64,000 bases of DNA from Achatina immaculata (taxonomy: Eukaryota; Mollusca; Gastropoda; Stylommatophora; Achatinidae): assembly GCA_009760885.1 (NCBI GenBank), contig CM019704.1, forward strand, positions 16,798,429 to 16,862,428, given 5' to 3'. Positions within the stretch are counted from its first letter, which is position 1, and each line of letters starts with the position of its first letter. The position numbers were made by a program, and so were the translations under genes. The notes below the pieces were generated by a model. The model was not told where the DNA came from and made no database searches. It saw only the letters and a program-made list of their open reading frames with translations. Below are positions 23,818-35,394 of the stretch, piece by piece.

Positions 23818-24804
23818 TTCTAGAATACAGTATCTTTTTTTTTTTTTGTTTTCTTCTTTTCTATAAAACAGTATCTTTTTTGTTCTTCTTTTCAAGAATA
23901 TATTCTTTGTTTTCTGTTCCTTCTTCCTAGGGCATCTGTCCTTTATTTAAATTGTCAGGCGTTTTCATCCTCTTTTCTGTCATTCTCTACATCGTCTGTC
24001 TTTGCCTCTGTCTCTATGTTTTTTTTTCCTCACGGTCTCTGGCTATAAGTGCGTGTTACTAGGTTATTTTTGTCTTTGAGTAAGCATTAATATTATTCAT
24101 TCATTGCTCCACGTACTTGGCGACCTATTTCGTGCCTTTCCAGCGCTCATTTGCGCAATTCTGAGCAGAACATGTTCGTATCTTCTGTATTCTCATCGTA
24201 ATTCTAGCATTCATTGTATCTTCGATCCTGATTTTGTGTTATTATTTTTCTTTTTATTTAATATTCCTTACAGCCATCTCCACTTCCTCTTTTAATATCA
24301 ACTTGGCGATCCGTTTTCGGCGTCATCTATATTGCATGAATCCATCTTTGACGGTCAGTTTTTTTCAGTGGGTGCTGTATGTTTTCCCCATCAATCCTCC
24401 TCCAGAGAAACATGTTTTACAAATGTCGAAGCGATGGTCCTCAGAAACACAGGGAACAGGAGGAGACCACAAGTCCTGGAGTTATGTATGCAGTTTTATT
24501 ATGACAATACAATAGCCGAAGCGGGATTTGATCACTTTATGGCATATATTAAGAAAGGTCGAGAGATGGGCGATGGTACATGACTGTATTCAGTAACCTG
24601 TTTCAGAAATGGTATCGAAACTAAAGTGTAAGTAGTTAGTCACACGCTGTTAAAATTAGGGCAAGCAGAAATTTTGATCAAAGCTCTATGTATGCTTTTA
24701 TTCCTCCGATGAGCTCTTTCTTGTTCTTTACAAGTCGTCTCCACTCATTGGGATTCTCAGTTTGGCTTTCTTCCAGCACTTTCTCTCCCATTGAAAAATG
24801 AATT

Positions 24805-25180
24805 TTCCCATTTCTTCATAGAAATACCATTCCCTTTGTAAAACGCTGTATTTTCCCATTTCTTCACAGAAACACTATTCCCCTTGTAAAACGTTATATT
24901 TTCCCATTTCTTCATAGAAATACCATTCCCTTTATAAGACGCTGTATTTTCCCATTTCTTCACAGAAACACTATTCCCTTTGTAAAACGTTATATTTTCC
25001 CATTTCTTCATAGAAATACCATTCCCTTTGTAAAACGCTGTATTTTCCCACTTCTTCAAAGAAACACCATTCCCCTTGTAAAACGTTTTTTTTCCCATTT
25101 CTTCACAGAAACACCAACCATTTCCCTTGTAAGGCGCTGTATTTTCCCATTTCTTCACAGAAACACCATTCCATTCTTTT
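24805..25180. repeat. 48-bp minisatellite, long allele (about 8 units)
   Basis: Expanded counterpart of 22905-23085 in unit 2 of duplication 3, with the same flanks (TTGAAAAATGAATTTTCCCA left, AAATCTGCAGCTGCTGAAAA right). Confidence 0.92.
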
Positions 25181-25745
25181 TTGTAAAATCTGCAGCTGCT
25201 GAAAACTGAAGGCCATTGGTTGCATAGGGTCAGTATTAGTGAACTCTCAGCTTCATGTAAGTGGTTTCTACCCTTGATCATTTCCTGTTTTCTTCTCCAG
25301 TCTTTTGGGCACCTTCAAGTATGTCCTTTCAGACAATCAGACAACGCTAATGTCCGTAACCAAAACTGTTAAGCATTTATCTATTTCATTGGCTTACTAG
25401 TTGTCCTCTATAAGGATATATATCACATCAGTGAATTCGATTATCTTCGAGATATTTATACTCGGACCTGTGTCGTTTCACCCGGCGATTGTACTCTTCG
25501 CAGTTGTCTCCCATTTAACAGTTTAACAAAAAACAGAACGAATGAACTACGAGAGAGTCGGCCATAATCAATAAGTTCGAAATGAAACTTTAAAATTGAG
25601 ACACCGTGAGTCCAACTCTTGTAATAATAGCACCGTAAGATTTTTATTATCGCTGACATTTCTGAAAACTTGGCAACTATTTCGGGCGGTCATGTGAGAT
25701 TTTGAATGGAAGATAAAAAGAAGGAGACATTTGACGTCAAACGTG

Positions 25746-26392
25746 TCATCTACTTCTCTTTAGCTGATACTGCGTTCAATCACAGTCTTCTACTTCTCTT
25801 TAGTTGATACTGCGTTCAATCACAGTCATCTACCTCTCTTTAGCTGATACTGCGTTCAATCACAGTCATCTACTTCTCTTTAGCTGATACTGCGTTCAAT
25901 CACAGTCATCTACCTCTCTTTAGTTGATACTGCGTCCAATCACAGTCATCTACTTCTCTTTAGCTGATACTGCGTTCAATCACAGTCATCTACTTCTCTT
26001 TAGCTGATACTGCGTTCAATCACAGTCATCTACTTCTCTTTAGCTGATACTGCGTTCAATCACAGTCATCTACCTCTCTTTAGCTGATACTGCGTCCAGT
26101 CACAGTCATCTACTTCTCTTTAGCTGATACTGCGTTCAATCACAGTCATCTACTTCTCTTTAGCTGATACTGCGTTCAATCACAGTCATCTACTTCTCTT
26201 TAGCTGATACTGCGTCCAGTCACAGTCATCTACTTCTCTTTAGCTGATACTGCGTCCAGTCACAGTCATCTACTTCTCTTTAGCTGATACTGCGTCCAGT
26301 CACAGTCATCTACCTCTCTTTAGCTGATACTGCGTCCAGTCACAATCATCTACCTCTCTTTCGCTGATACTGCGTCCAATCACAATCATCTA
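25746..26392. repeat. 40-bp minisatellite, about 16 units
   Basis: The unit is TCATCTACTTCTCTTTAGCT followed by GATACTGCGTTCAATCACAG. Variants are CTACCTC, TTAGTTG and GCGTCCAGT; the GTCCAGT form clusters in the last third. Diverged versions lie at 26815-26945 and 28270-28400, and an inverted one at 26772-26800 and 28233-28260. Confidence 0.97.
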
Positions 26393-26417
26393 GGAAAATA
26401 TTGGTGACACTCTTTTT

Positions 26418-28095
26418 TCCCCTCCCTGTAGCCTCCATGCTCCAAGAAGGCCATGAAAAATCGAGCTAATTTCTGAAAGTGACATGTTTATACATCAGTG
26501 CCAGAGATGGCGGATAATTTTGTCAATTTATTCAACTTGTTTTCTACACTTACCGGTCACAAAGGGCTAAAGGTAACTATCATATCACAGAGCCATCTAG
26601 AGGACATAGTATTAGTGTCTATGCTTTCCTTGTTTAACTCTCCGCTTCTAACAGCCATTATGAAAAAACAACAGACTGAGGTGACCCGGCCATTTGGAGA
26701 CCATTTAACCCTTGGTCTATTTGTCCTAGCCACCTCAGGCTGTGGAAAATAGGTACCTGGAGTCTCCTGGAGATTGTGATTGGACGCAGTATCAGATAGG
26801 CAAAGGTGACCTTTAGCTGATACTGCGTCAAATTACGACAATCTACTTCCATTTAGCTGATATTGCGTCAAATTATAATCCTCTACTTCCATTTAGCTGA
26901 TACGGTGTCAAATTACAATCATCTACTTCCGTTTAGCTGATAATACATCCCCAACGGATGGGCTCTCAAATTCCATGTCCATCTCAGTCAGAACCCCTCT
27001 CATCAAGCAACGTAATGTTTTAAAATAAAACTTTTTACATGTGGCTCCGAGATTGTTTCTTCTTCTGTAACAATTTCTTTTATATGTTTTTCATGAGCAC
27101 GCTGCCCAAATCTGTCATATAAAGATTAGCTCTTTCTGTAACACTTGGCAACTTCAAATCGAATCAGTGTAAGCCCTTACATGCACATATCACAAGTTTT
27201 TTTTGTCAACGATTTCTCTCCTACTGGACACAATTCGGACAGAAGTTGGACTTTACACCGGACGAAAAAAAAAAACTCAGAGGTCAAACTTTAACTAAGT
27301 TAATCACTGACAAAATTACCCGCCATCTCTGGCACTGATGTATAAACATGTCACTTTCAGAAATTAGCTCGATTTTTCATGTCCTTCTTGGAGCATGGAG
27401 GCTACAGGGAGGGGGAAAAAACAAAAGAGCGTCATCAGTATTTTCCTAGGTAAATAAAAGAAAAAAAAATGGAGGAATAGTGTGTACGGATGAGTACAAA
27501 GAAAGACAACTCGCAGCAATGGATGAGCAGATAAAGACTTGATTGGATAAGACATATAACCCAGAAAAAGTAAAGATAATTACCGCTTTTGAAAGACAGC
27601 AAATGTACAAAGGTCTGCGGAATATCAAAGGTCTCAGTACACATGCGCCTCACGGCGAAGGTCAATGGACCGAATTCCACCGGAAAGCGCCATAGTTACC
27701 TATCTGGTGAAATAGGTACCTGGCGCCTCTTGAAGCCAGTAGTAAAAGTGACCAGGCATGCGTCGACAGCTTCTTCTTCTTCTAGCCGCTGTTGACTTAT
27801 TTTGTTGCAGACAAGACACGTCTCCAATTATCTCTGTTTTTGATCTTTTCTTGCCAACTGTCGATTCCAAGAACGCGTTTACCTTCTTGTAAGTTGTCTC
27901 GCTATCTTTGTCTAGGTCTACCTCTTGGCCTATCCCCTTTTATCACTTCTACAGAGGCCATCTTTGTCTATCCTCCTCCATTCTCTCTAAATGCCTGGGT
28001 CACCTCAGTCTGTTGTTTTCATAATGGCTATTAGAAGCGGAGAGCTAACCAAAGAAAATATAGACACTAATACTATATCCTTTAGATGCCTCTAT
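26418..28095. repeat. Interleaved inverted repeats
   Basis: 26418-26525 is the reverse complement of 27308-27413 (e.g. GGCACTGATGTATAAACATG), and about 26585-26690 is the reverse complement of about 28000-28095 (e.g. CACCTCAGTCTGTTGTTTTC). The arms sit in a 1.7-kb region with no gene. The same arms recur in unit 2 of duplication 4. Confidence 0.85.
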
Positions 28096-29590
28096 AACAT
28101 GGTACATTTTTTATAAATAGGAAAAAAAAACAGACTGAGGTGACCCGGCCATTTGGAGACCATTTAACCCTTGGTCTATTTGTCCTAGCCACCTCAGACT
28201 GTTGAAAATAGGTACCTGGAGTCTCCTGGAGATTGTGATTGGACGCAGTATCAGGTAGGCAAAGGTGACCTTTAGCTGATACTGCGTCAGATTACGACAA
28301 TCTACTTCCATTTAGCTGATATTGCGTCAAATTATAATCCTCTACTTCCATTTAGCTGATACGGTGTCAAATTACAATCATCTACTTCCGTTTAGCTGAT
28401 AATACATCCCCAACGGATGGGCTCTCAAATTCCATGTCCATCTCAGTCAGAACCCCTCTCATCAAGCAACGTAATGTTTTAAAATAAAACTTTTTACATG
28501 TGGCTCCGAGATTGTTTCTTCTTCTGTAACAATTTCTTTTATTTGTTTTTCATGAGCACGCTGCCCAAATCTGTCATATAAAGATTAGCTCTTTCTGTAA
28601 CACTTGGCAACTTCAAATCGAATCAGTGTAAGCCCTTACATGCACATATCACAAGTTTTTTTTGTCAACGATTTCTCTCCTACTGGACACAATTCGGACA
28701 GAAGTTGGACTTTACACCGGACGAAAAAAAAAAAACTCAGAGGTCAAACTTTAACTAAGTTAATCACTGACAAAATTACCCGCCATCTCTGGCACTGATG
28801 TATAAACATGTCACTTTCAGAAATTAGCTCGATTTTTCATGTCCTTCTTGGAGCATGGAGGCTACAGGGAGGGGGAAAAAACAAAAGAGCGTCATCAGTA
28901 TTTTCCTAGGTAAATAAAAGAAAAAAAAATGGAGGAATAGTGTGTACGGATGAGTACAAAGAAAGACAACTCGCAGCAATGGATGAACAGATAAAGACTT
29001 GATTGGATAAGACATATAACCCAGAAAAAGTACAGATAATTACCGCTTTTGAAAGACAGCAAATGTACAAAGGTCTGCGGAATATCAAAGGTCTCAGTAC
29101 ACATGCGCCTCACGGCGAAGGTCAATGGACCGAATTCCACCGGAAAGCGCCATAGTTACCTATCTGGTGAAATAGGTACCTGGCGCCTCTTGAAGCCAGT
29201 AGTAAAAGTGACCAGGCATGCGTCGACAGCTTCTTCTTCTTCTAGCCGCTGTTGACTTATTTTGTTGTAGACAAGACACGTCTCCATTCATCTCTGTTTT
29301 TGATCTTTTCTTGCCAACTGTCGATTCCAAGAACGCGTTTACCTTCTTGTAAGTTGTCTCGCTATCTTTGTCTAGGTCTACCTCTTGGCCTATCCCCTTT
29401 TATCACTTCTACAGAGGCCATCTTTGTCTATCCTCCTCCATTCTCTCTAAATGCCTGGGTCACCTCAGTCTGTTGTTTTCACAATGGCTATTAGAAGCGG
29501 AGAGCTAACCAAAGAAAATATAGACACTAATACTATATCCTTTAGATGCCTCTATAACATGGTACATTTTTTATAAATAGGAAAAAAAAC
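26665..29590. repeat. Tandem duplication 4 (two units of about 1460 bp)
   Basis: Unit 1 is about 26665-28125 and unit 2 about 28126-29590; CAGACTGAGGTGACCCGGCC occurs at both unit starts, 1460 bp apart. A few substitutions separate the copies (e.g. TATGTG/TTTGTT near 27085/28545). Each unit contains a diverged 40-bp satellite remnant. The 27780-28020 part resembles a decayed LINE tail but I could not assign it. Confidence 0.93.
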
Positions 29591-29591
29591 A

Positions 29592-29940
29592 GGCTTTCGT
29601 CCGGGTAAAGTAAGAAAACACAGTTTTGTAGGATTAGACCTCTAAAAAATCGTAGACAAAGCACTTTAGTGAGACATGAGAGAAAGAAAAATCACAAGAG
29701 AATTACCTGGGATTCGAACCACGGACTCCGGTAGGACGAGCAGCCGTCTAGCCACGAGAGAACAGCGTACTAACCAACTGCGCTAACTCGCACTCCTCCT
29801 GTTCGTCCTACCGGAGTCCGTGGTTCGAATCCCAGGTAATTCTTTTAAGATTTTTCTTTCTCTCACGTCTCACTAAAGTGCTTTCTCTACGATTTTTTCG
29901 AGGTCTAATCCTACAAAACTGTGTTCTCTTACTTTACTAT
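29592..29940. mobile_element. SINE-2 pair in inverted orientation (palindrome)
   Basis: The left arm (about 29592-29730) and the right arm (about 29798-29940) are near-perfect reverse complements about 140 bp long. The left arm read on minus continues into a full tRNA-like head (A box TTAGCGCAGTTGGTTAG; B box GGTTCGAATCC). The right arm lacks the head. A fold-back of two SINE copies explains it better than a MITE, since the head is present on one side only. Confidence 0.8.
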
Positions 29941-30042
29941 AACACGACAGAGTTACCTTCAGCCGTTTCTGACTGGTAAGTGTAGAAAATAAGTGTAACA
30001 AATAAGAGAAAAGGGCGAAACAGCAGAGCATTGCAGTCTCCC

Positions 30043-30080
30043 GGGGGGGGGGGGGGGTTGGGAGATATTTATTTAACGTC

Positions 30081-30112
<32 letters not shown>
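30043..30112. repeat. G15 homopolymer and (AG)n microsatellite
   Basis: A G run of 15 at 30043-30057 and an (AG)n run at about 30085-30111. Confidence 0.95.
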
Positions 30113-30113
<1 letters not shown>

Positions 30114-30214
30114 CTTCATAAGGGTTGAAGGAAATGACCTTTTTGTTTTTCTTCAAAGTTTACAAAATGATCAGAAAACTGACAGACAGTACATGCTTTA
30201 TTTCTAAGCAGACG

Positions 30215-32591
30215 TCATCATCATCATTAGGTGCCGTGCCAACTGGCGTTGGCTATTATGCTTCTCCAGAGTACTCGATCTTTCATGCAGGCCATCAGTT
30301 CAATTGGTGATCTCCTCTCACACCATCCCGTCAGACTGTCCAGTATCATTTCTCTTGGTCTTCCTCTTGATCTTCTTCCTTCTATTTTTCCTGTTGTTAT
30401 AATATTTTCTATGCCCCCTCTTCTCATTGCATGTTCTATGAAAGTACATTGTCTCTATCCTATCTTTTTGACAAGGTTTTTTTTGTCTCTCCAGCTCTTC
30501 TCATACATTCTTCATTAGTTATTTTTGCTGTCCAGTGGATTCGCAACATTCTTCTAATAAACCACATTTCTGTTGCTTCCAATGATTTTTGTGCAGACTT
30601 GCCTATTGTCCATGATTCAATTCCATATAACAAGATAGTTTCAATATAGCATTTTAGGACTCGTTTTCTAACATTCATTGATAAAGATGTGTTAGTTAAT
30701 ATGTTTCTCATTCTCTGAAATGCAGTCTTTGCTTGGCCTATTCTATTCCTAATTTCTGTTCTGCATTTCCCATCTGAAGTTATTACTGCTCCAAGGTATT
30801 TGAATTTCTGCACCTGCTTTAGAATAGTTCCGTTTAATTTAATACTGCATGCTGGTGGATTGTGTTTCTTAGATATAACCATAGTCTCTGTCTTTTTGAT
30901 GTTCAAAGTAAGGCCTTTCTGTTCACTTTCTTTGGCGACTTTATCCAAGAGATTTTGCAGGTCTTGTTGGTTCTCAGCTATCAGTACTGTGTCGTCAGCA
31001 TACCGAAGGTTGTTAATATTGTATCCTCCAATTTTTATGCCTGGTTCTGTGATGATTGTTCTTAGAATATTCTCGCTATACAGAGAAAAAAGGTCTGGAG
31101 ATAGTACACATCCTTATCGCACCCCTTGTTTTATAGGTTGATATTTTCCAATTCTGTTTTCAACTCGAACTGCTGCTTCTTGCTGCCAGTATAGATGTTT
31201 TACAATCTTCAGGTCTTTGCCGTCTATATTGATGTCTTCAAGCATTTTAATAATTTCATGATGTTTCACCTTGTCAAATGCCTTGGTGTAATCAATGAAG
31301 CATAAGTAGAGATCTTTCTGTACTTCTAAAGCTCTTTCTGTTAGTGTTCGTAAAGCATAAATGGCATTGTGTGTTCCCTTTCCTTCAACAAATCCAAACT
31401 GTTCATCTCCTGTTTCCATTTTTATCTTTTTCCTTGTTCTTCTCATAATGATTCTCAGAAGTAGCTTCGTTATGTGACATGAGAGGCTGATAGTCCGGTG
31501 GTCGTCACATTTCTTTGCACCTGGTTTCTTTGGTAGTGCTATAAACGTGGATTTAATCAGGTCACTGTGAATATAACCACTGTTGTAGATGTCATTCAGT
31601 AACTTGGTTATTATTTTTATTCCTGTCTCCTCTAGTGCCTCTATTTCTTCTATTGTTATATTATCAGGCCCAGTCGCTTTTCCTTTCTTCATGTGTTTGA
31701 TGGCATCTATGATTTCATCTTCAAGTATTGGTGGTCCATCACAGTTTTCAGCATCTGGTGTTAATTCTGGTCTTTCTCCTCCATATAGCTCACCGATATA
31801 CTCTGTCCACCTGTCCACAATGTCTTCTTTTCCCATTAAAATTTTACCTTCTTTCGATTTCAGGCATCCTGTGGTATATTTTGTTTTCCTGCCTGTGAGT
31901 TCATTAATTCGTTTGTGCATGTTTTTGCTGTCTTTAATATGATAGTCTTCTATCAGTCTGCACTGTTCATTTAAACACACTTCTTTTGCTTCTCTGCATT
32001 TGCGTCTTATTTCTTTATTTATCTTGCTATATTTTTCCTCGTTATTTTTACTCCTCCTCCTCTTGTCCATCAGTCCTAAGATGTCGTCTGTCATCCATTT
32101 ATTTTTAGAGGCTTCTTTTTTCGGTGGTATTATCTCCTTAACAGTTTGGTGGATAGAATCTCTTAACATTTCCCATTGTTCATCTATACTATTTATCTTT
32201 GCTATTGCATTGTATCTATTTGTTATAATAACTTTGTATTGTTCTCGCAGTTCTTGGTCATTTTTAAGAAGTTCTGTATTCAGTTTGATGTTTCTCACTT
32301 TTCTGCCTGCTTTCTTTCGCTTTATTCTAACTTTTCCACAGAGTGGATCACGGTCACTATTGCAGTCAGCTCCTGGCATGGTTTTTGTTGTCAGTAATGC
32401 ATTGGGGAATCGTTTGTTGATTAATATGTAGTCTATCTGGTTAAAAGTCTTTTTGTCTGGGCTGCACCACGTTGCCAGTCTTCGAGGATGTTGTTTAAAC
32501 CAGGTGTTTCCTACAACCATGCTATGTATTCTTGCCCATTCAATTAATTTACTACCTCTGTCATTCCTCTCCCCCAGCCCATAGTCACCAA
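30215..32591 (-). pseudogene. LINE-A copy, longest; RTE-like endonuclease/reverse transcriptase, dead
   Basis: A 2377-bp non-LTR retrotransposon with an 11-bp target duplication (CTAAGCAGACG at 30204-30214 and 32592-32602) and a (TGA)n 3' tail. It is 5' truncated inside the apurinic-type endonuclease: it opens at GDYGLGERNDRG and keeps the NQIDYILI block and PGADCNSD (active-site His lost: SDR). The RT follows with QFGFVEGKGTHNAI, CFIDYTKAFDKV, YADDTVLIAE (catalytic pair intact), NIKKTETMVI and FKYLGAVI, then the basic tail GKIEGRRSRGRPREM. Damage seen: an in-frame TAA at 31114-31116 in the GVRQGC motif and a frameshift at the A-run near 30478. Similarity to BovB-type C-termini supports the RTE group; the clade is inferred. 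Confidence 0.92.
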
Positions 32592-32765
32592 CTAAGCAGA
32601 CGACTGAAATAAAAAGCTGTTAAAAAAAACAGCAGTCATTGTCCTACACAGAATGTGAGAGTTCTTGGTTCATGTATACCATATAGAGACCCAGTTCTGA
32701 TCTAAGGAAGTGGAGCCTGGACAGTTACTAAAGAGATACAGCGACGTCTGGAAGTCACAGAAATC

Positions 32766-32812
32766 TCTCTCTCTCTCTCTGTCTCTGTGTGTGTGTGTGT
32801 GTGTGTGTGTTT
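32766..32812. repeat. (TC)n(TG)n microsatellite
   Basis: Adjacent (TC) and (TG) dinucleotide runs, followed by a T-rich stretch. Confidence 0.95.
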
Positions 32813-32834
32813 TGTTTTTTTTAAAAAGTAGAAT

Positions 32835-33070
32835 ATTAACCTTGGACGGCAGGAACATCAAATGAAGAAATGTTGATAAACATGTCATGAAAAAAAAGGC
32901 AAGAACACATCGTGACAACAGGAAAGTTAGAGGGGAGAAGTGATCCAGGTAGACCAAGGGAGAAAATCTTGGATGGATTGGCAAGATGGCATGGAAGGAG
33001 GACACCAGAACAACTCATAGAGGCAACACAAAGCATAAAGTTGTGGAGAGTTATGACCACCAACGCCAGT
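32835..33070 (+). pseudogene. LINE-A-related 3' tail
   Basis: Plus-strand blocks EHIVTTGKLEGRSDPGRPRE, KILDGLARWHGRRTPEQLIE and LWRVMTTNAS align with the tail of LINE-A (NIITTGKIEGRRSRGRPRE, LDSLTGW, LWRSIIANAS), but it is a distinct, diverged family or subfamily. It starts abruptly and has no visible target duplication. 33071-34089 holds no gene; a (GA)n run lies at about 33855-33876. Confidence 0.7.
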
Positions 33071-34089
33071 TTATAAAGTTGATCAAGTTTACAACATTTC
33101 ATGGCATCAAACATGTCCGAATCTTGGGTGGTATCAACATTTGACATATAGACTGTGCGACTAGTTGTCATAGCAGGAGGGTCCCTGATCGAATGGGAGC
33201 CTGCTAAGAAACCCAGTATCTGCAGCAGTATCCGTCTTTACCAGACTCTGGATTATCCAAAAAAAAAAAGTTTCAGCAACACACTCCGTAGCACCACCTT
33301 ATGATGCTCATTCAGTGCCAGACTTAACTACCTTCGAACTGCGGACTCCAAAAAGGGCTTGGCAGAAACATACAAACAACAAACAAACAAACAAACAACA
33401 ACAAAAATTATCACTCTTGCCCTTGCCATTGTTTGAATATTCTAAACTTATTTGCTTGTATTTATCCGGTATTTTGTCATTTATGTTGCCCTTGGCAAAG
33501 CCACTTTGCCAAAATATTGGACTGTTCTTATTCATTATCTTTTTTTTACGTCTACATGCTTATTTTATTATCTACTACTGCTGTCTATGCCCCGTCTGAT
33601 TCCTTTTTTTCTGTTTTTTTTTTGTTTTTTTGTAGAATGGAATGACACACTGACAACAAATGTGCAACAAACTATGCAATAACATTTACAACGTAAGACG
33701 TGCGAATGTATCATTTGAAAAACAATAACCATTAAATAAACATAACAGTGAGCACACAGTTTATGTTCCGTGAGAGGCGTGCTAGACAAGTGATTAATGA
33801 TTTATACAAGGACATGCAAAATTATAGTGATTACCTCCCGTCATTTTGCTCGAAGAGAGAGAGAGAGAGAGAGAGCGCAAACAAGGGACGCAACTGTTGG
33901 AGATGTACGTGCGCTGGAGAAGTATGGATTCTCAATGTTTCGGATTATAGTAATCAAGAATATAAGAAATATTTGGGGAATGATGCTCTTACGGTTAAAA
34001 AAAAATATGTAACTTGTGTGTAGTGTGCACGGGATGTTGAAGGTGATACTGGATGTGATGATGGTGAAGGAGATGAAGCGTTTGGTAGA

Positions 34090-34345
34090 CAGTTGTAGCA
34101 GTTTACAGCAGTTAACATTATGCAGTAAGTGCAGCAGTGTACAGCCATTAACATTATACGATAAGTATAGCAGTTTACAACAGTCAACATTATACGATAA
34201 GTGTAGCAGTTTACAGCCGTTAACAGTATATGATAATTGTAACGGTTTACAGCCGTTACCAGTATTAGACAGCTGTAACGGTTTACAGCTGTTAACAGTA
34301 CACGATCGATGTAACGGTTTACAGCTGTTAACAGTACACCACAGT
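34090..34345. repeat. 36-bp minisatellite, about 7 units
   Basis: The unit is GTTTACAGCCGTTAACATTA followed by TACGATAAGTGTAGCA. The right half drifts to GTAACGG. 36 is divisible by three, so both strands show 12-residue-periodic frames (SSLQPLTLYDKC on plus); these are by-products of the repeat. Confidence 0.9.
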
Positions 34346-34544
34346 AACACAGGCAAAGACGTACTCCGGTAATGTTTGAAAACTGGACGCGGTTTCTGTT
34401 TGTTTATCTGCATTTTTTCTGACACTCTATATATCACTTCATTTGATCTCTCGCGCTTGACAAAATACATCATGTATTTATGTATTTGTTTTTCTGTATG
34501 CTCGTTGAGCGAAAACGCTATCCGTTTTGGCTGTCAGCCATCCA

Positions 34545-34860
34545 TAACTGACATGCTGGCGTCAGTGTTGGCCAACCATATCTGACATGCTGCCGTCAGT
34601 GTTGGCCAACCATAGCTGATCAAGACCTTGTTCCACCTCTCCGTTGGTACCCCCCCCCCCCCAGTAACAGACATAGTCTGGCTAAAGGGGCAGGAATCGT
34701 AATAGTTCCCATGGTGGTGGACTCTGCTAAAGAAGTACTACAACACCTTCTGCTTCTTTCACTGCACTCAGGAACTGAAAAAAACAGCTGCCATAACCCG
34801 CTTCCATCCGACACGATGCTGTGGCTCAACACCTTCACAGCATCGGCTGCAAAGAACACC
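34545..34860 (-). mobile_element. Repeat D copy, with C13 expansion
   Basis: Read on minus it matches the repeat D order: TTCTTTGCAGCCGATGCTGT, GCACAGCATCGTGTCGGA, CTTCTTTAGCAGAGTCCACC, CCCTTTAGCCAGAC, GTTACTG, GGTACCAACGGAGAGGTGG. A run of 13 C on plus (34650-34662) has grown at the GGTACC site. The 34545-34620 end holds a 43-bp partial duplication of the GTTGGCCAACCATA segment. Confidence 0.8.
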
Positions 34861-35061
34861 AACACGTAGGTCCAGGGAGAGACAAGACGATACATCTTTT
34901 CGGACTTTTTATTAGCTTTTTGTCTTTTATTATAGGTAGCATATATATATATATACACGCACAAAGTCCGACAATTAAGTAATGAGACTAATACCATAAA
35001 AATAAAATAAACAGCAGTTGAAGATATAACCTTTATTTTATTCAAAGTAAACCCCTTGAGA

Positions 35062-35370
35062 ACAAATATGTCCATACTACAAGAACTTAATATTGAAGAA
35101 GGCTGGCTAGTAAAGAGGATTAAAGAGAGAAAACTTAAATATTTTGGACACATTAAACGTCATGATAATCTAGAGAAGACCATCTTGGAAGGATACATAT
35201 GGGAAAAAGAAAGAGAGGAAGACCAAGGCGAAGATGGCTACAAGACATCGTTGATGATCTGCAAATGGATGCATCAGCAGCAGGCCATCTTGCTTACAAC
35301 CGACGGGCCTACAGGAGTGCTGTTAGGGAGGCAACATTCCGCAAAGGACATGCAAATGAATGAATGAAAA
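35062..35370 (+). pseudogene. LINE-B 3' end nested in mariner-2
   Basis: Encodes SILQELNIEEGWLVKRIKER, KLKYFGHIKRHDNLEKTILE, then a frameshift in the KRKRGRPRR segment; the DNA resumes GGACATGCAAATGAATGAAT. The same text is in the copy at 48666-49656. CCCTTG occurs on both sides (35053-35058 and 35374-35379) and may be the target duplication, but it is short. Confidence 0.82.
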
Positions 35371-35394
35371 AGGCCCTTGTGCAGTGATACAGCG

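Larger units (their letters stand above)
21640..25640. repeat. Tandem duplication 3 (units of about 1.9 and 2.1 kb)
   Basis: Unit 1 is about 21640-23544 and unit 2 about 23545-25640; matched points such as 22433 and 24332 are 1899 bp apart. The length difference comes from the 48-bp minisatellite, about 4 copies in unit 1 and about 8 in unit 2. Both units begin with the SINE-1 copy at TAAGATT, and TAAGATT recurs at the end of unit 2 (about 25637). Confidence 0.93.

Noticed and set aside
27589..28034. Possible LINE tail in duplication 4
   Set aside because: Minus-strand reading shows only vague RTE-like wording and many stops; not firm enough to call.
33140..33300. Further SINE (CTGATCGAATGG)
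   Set aside because: Only a B-box-like word, no A box and no second copy aligned convincingly.
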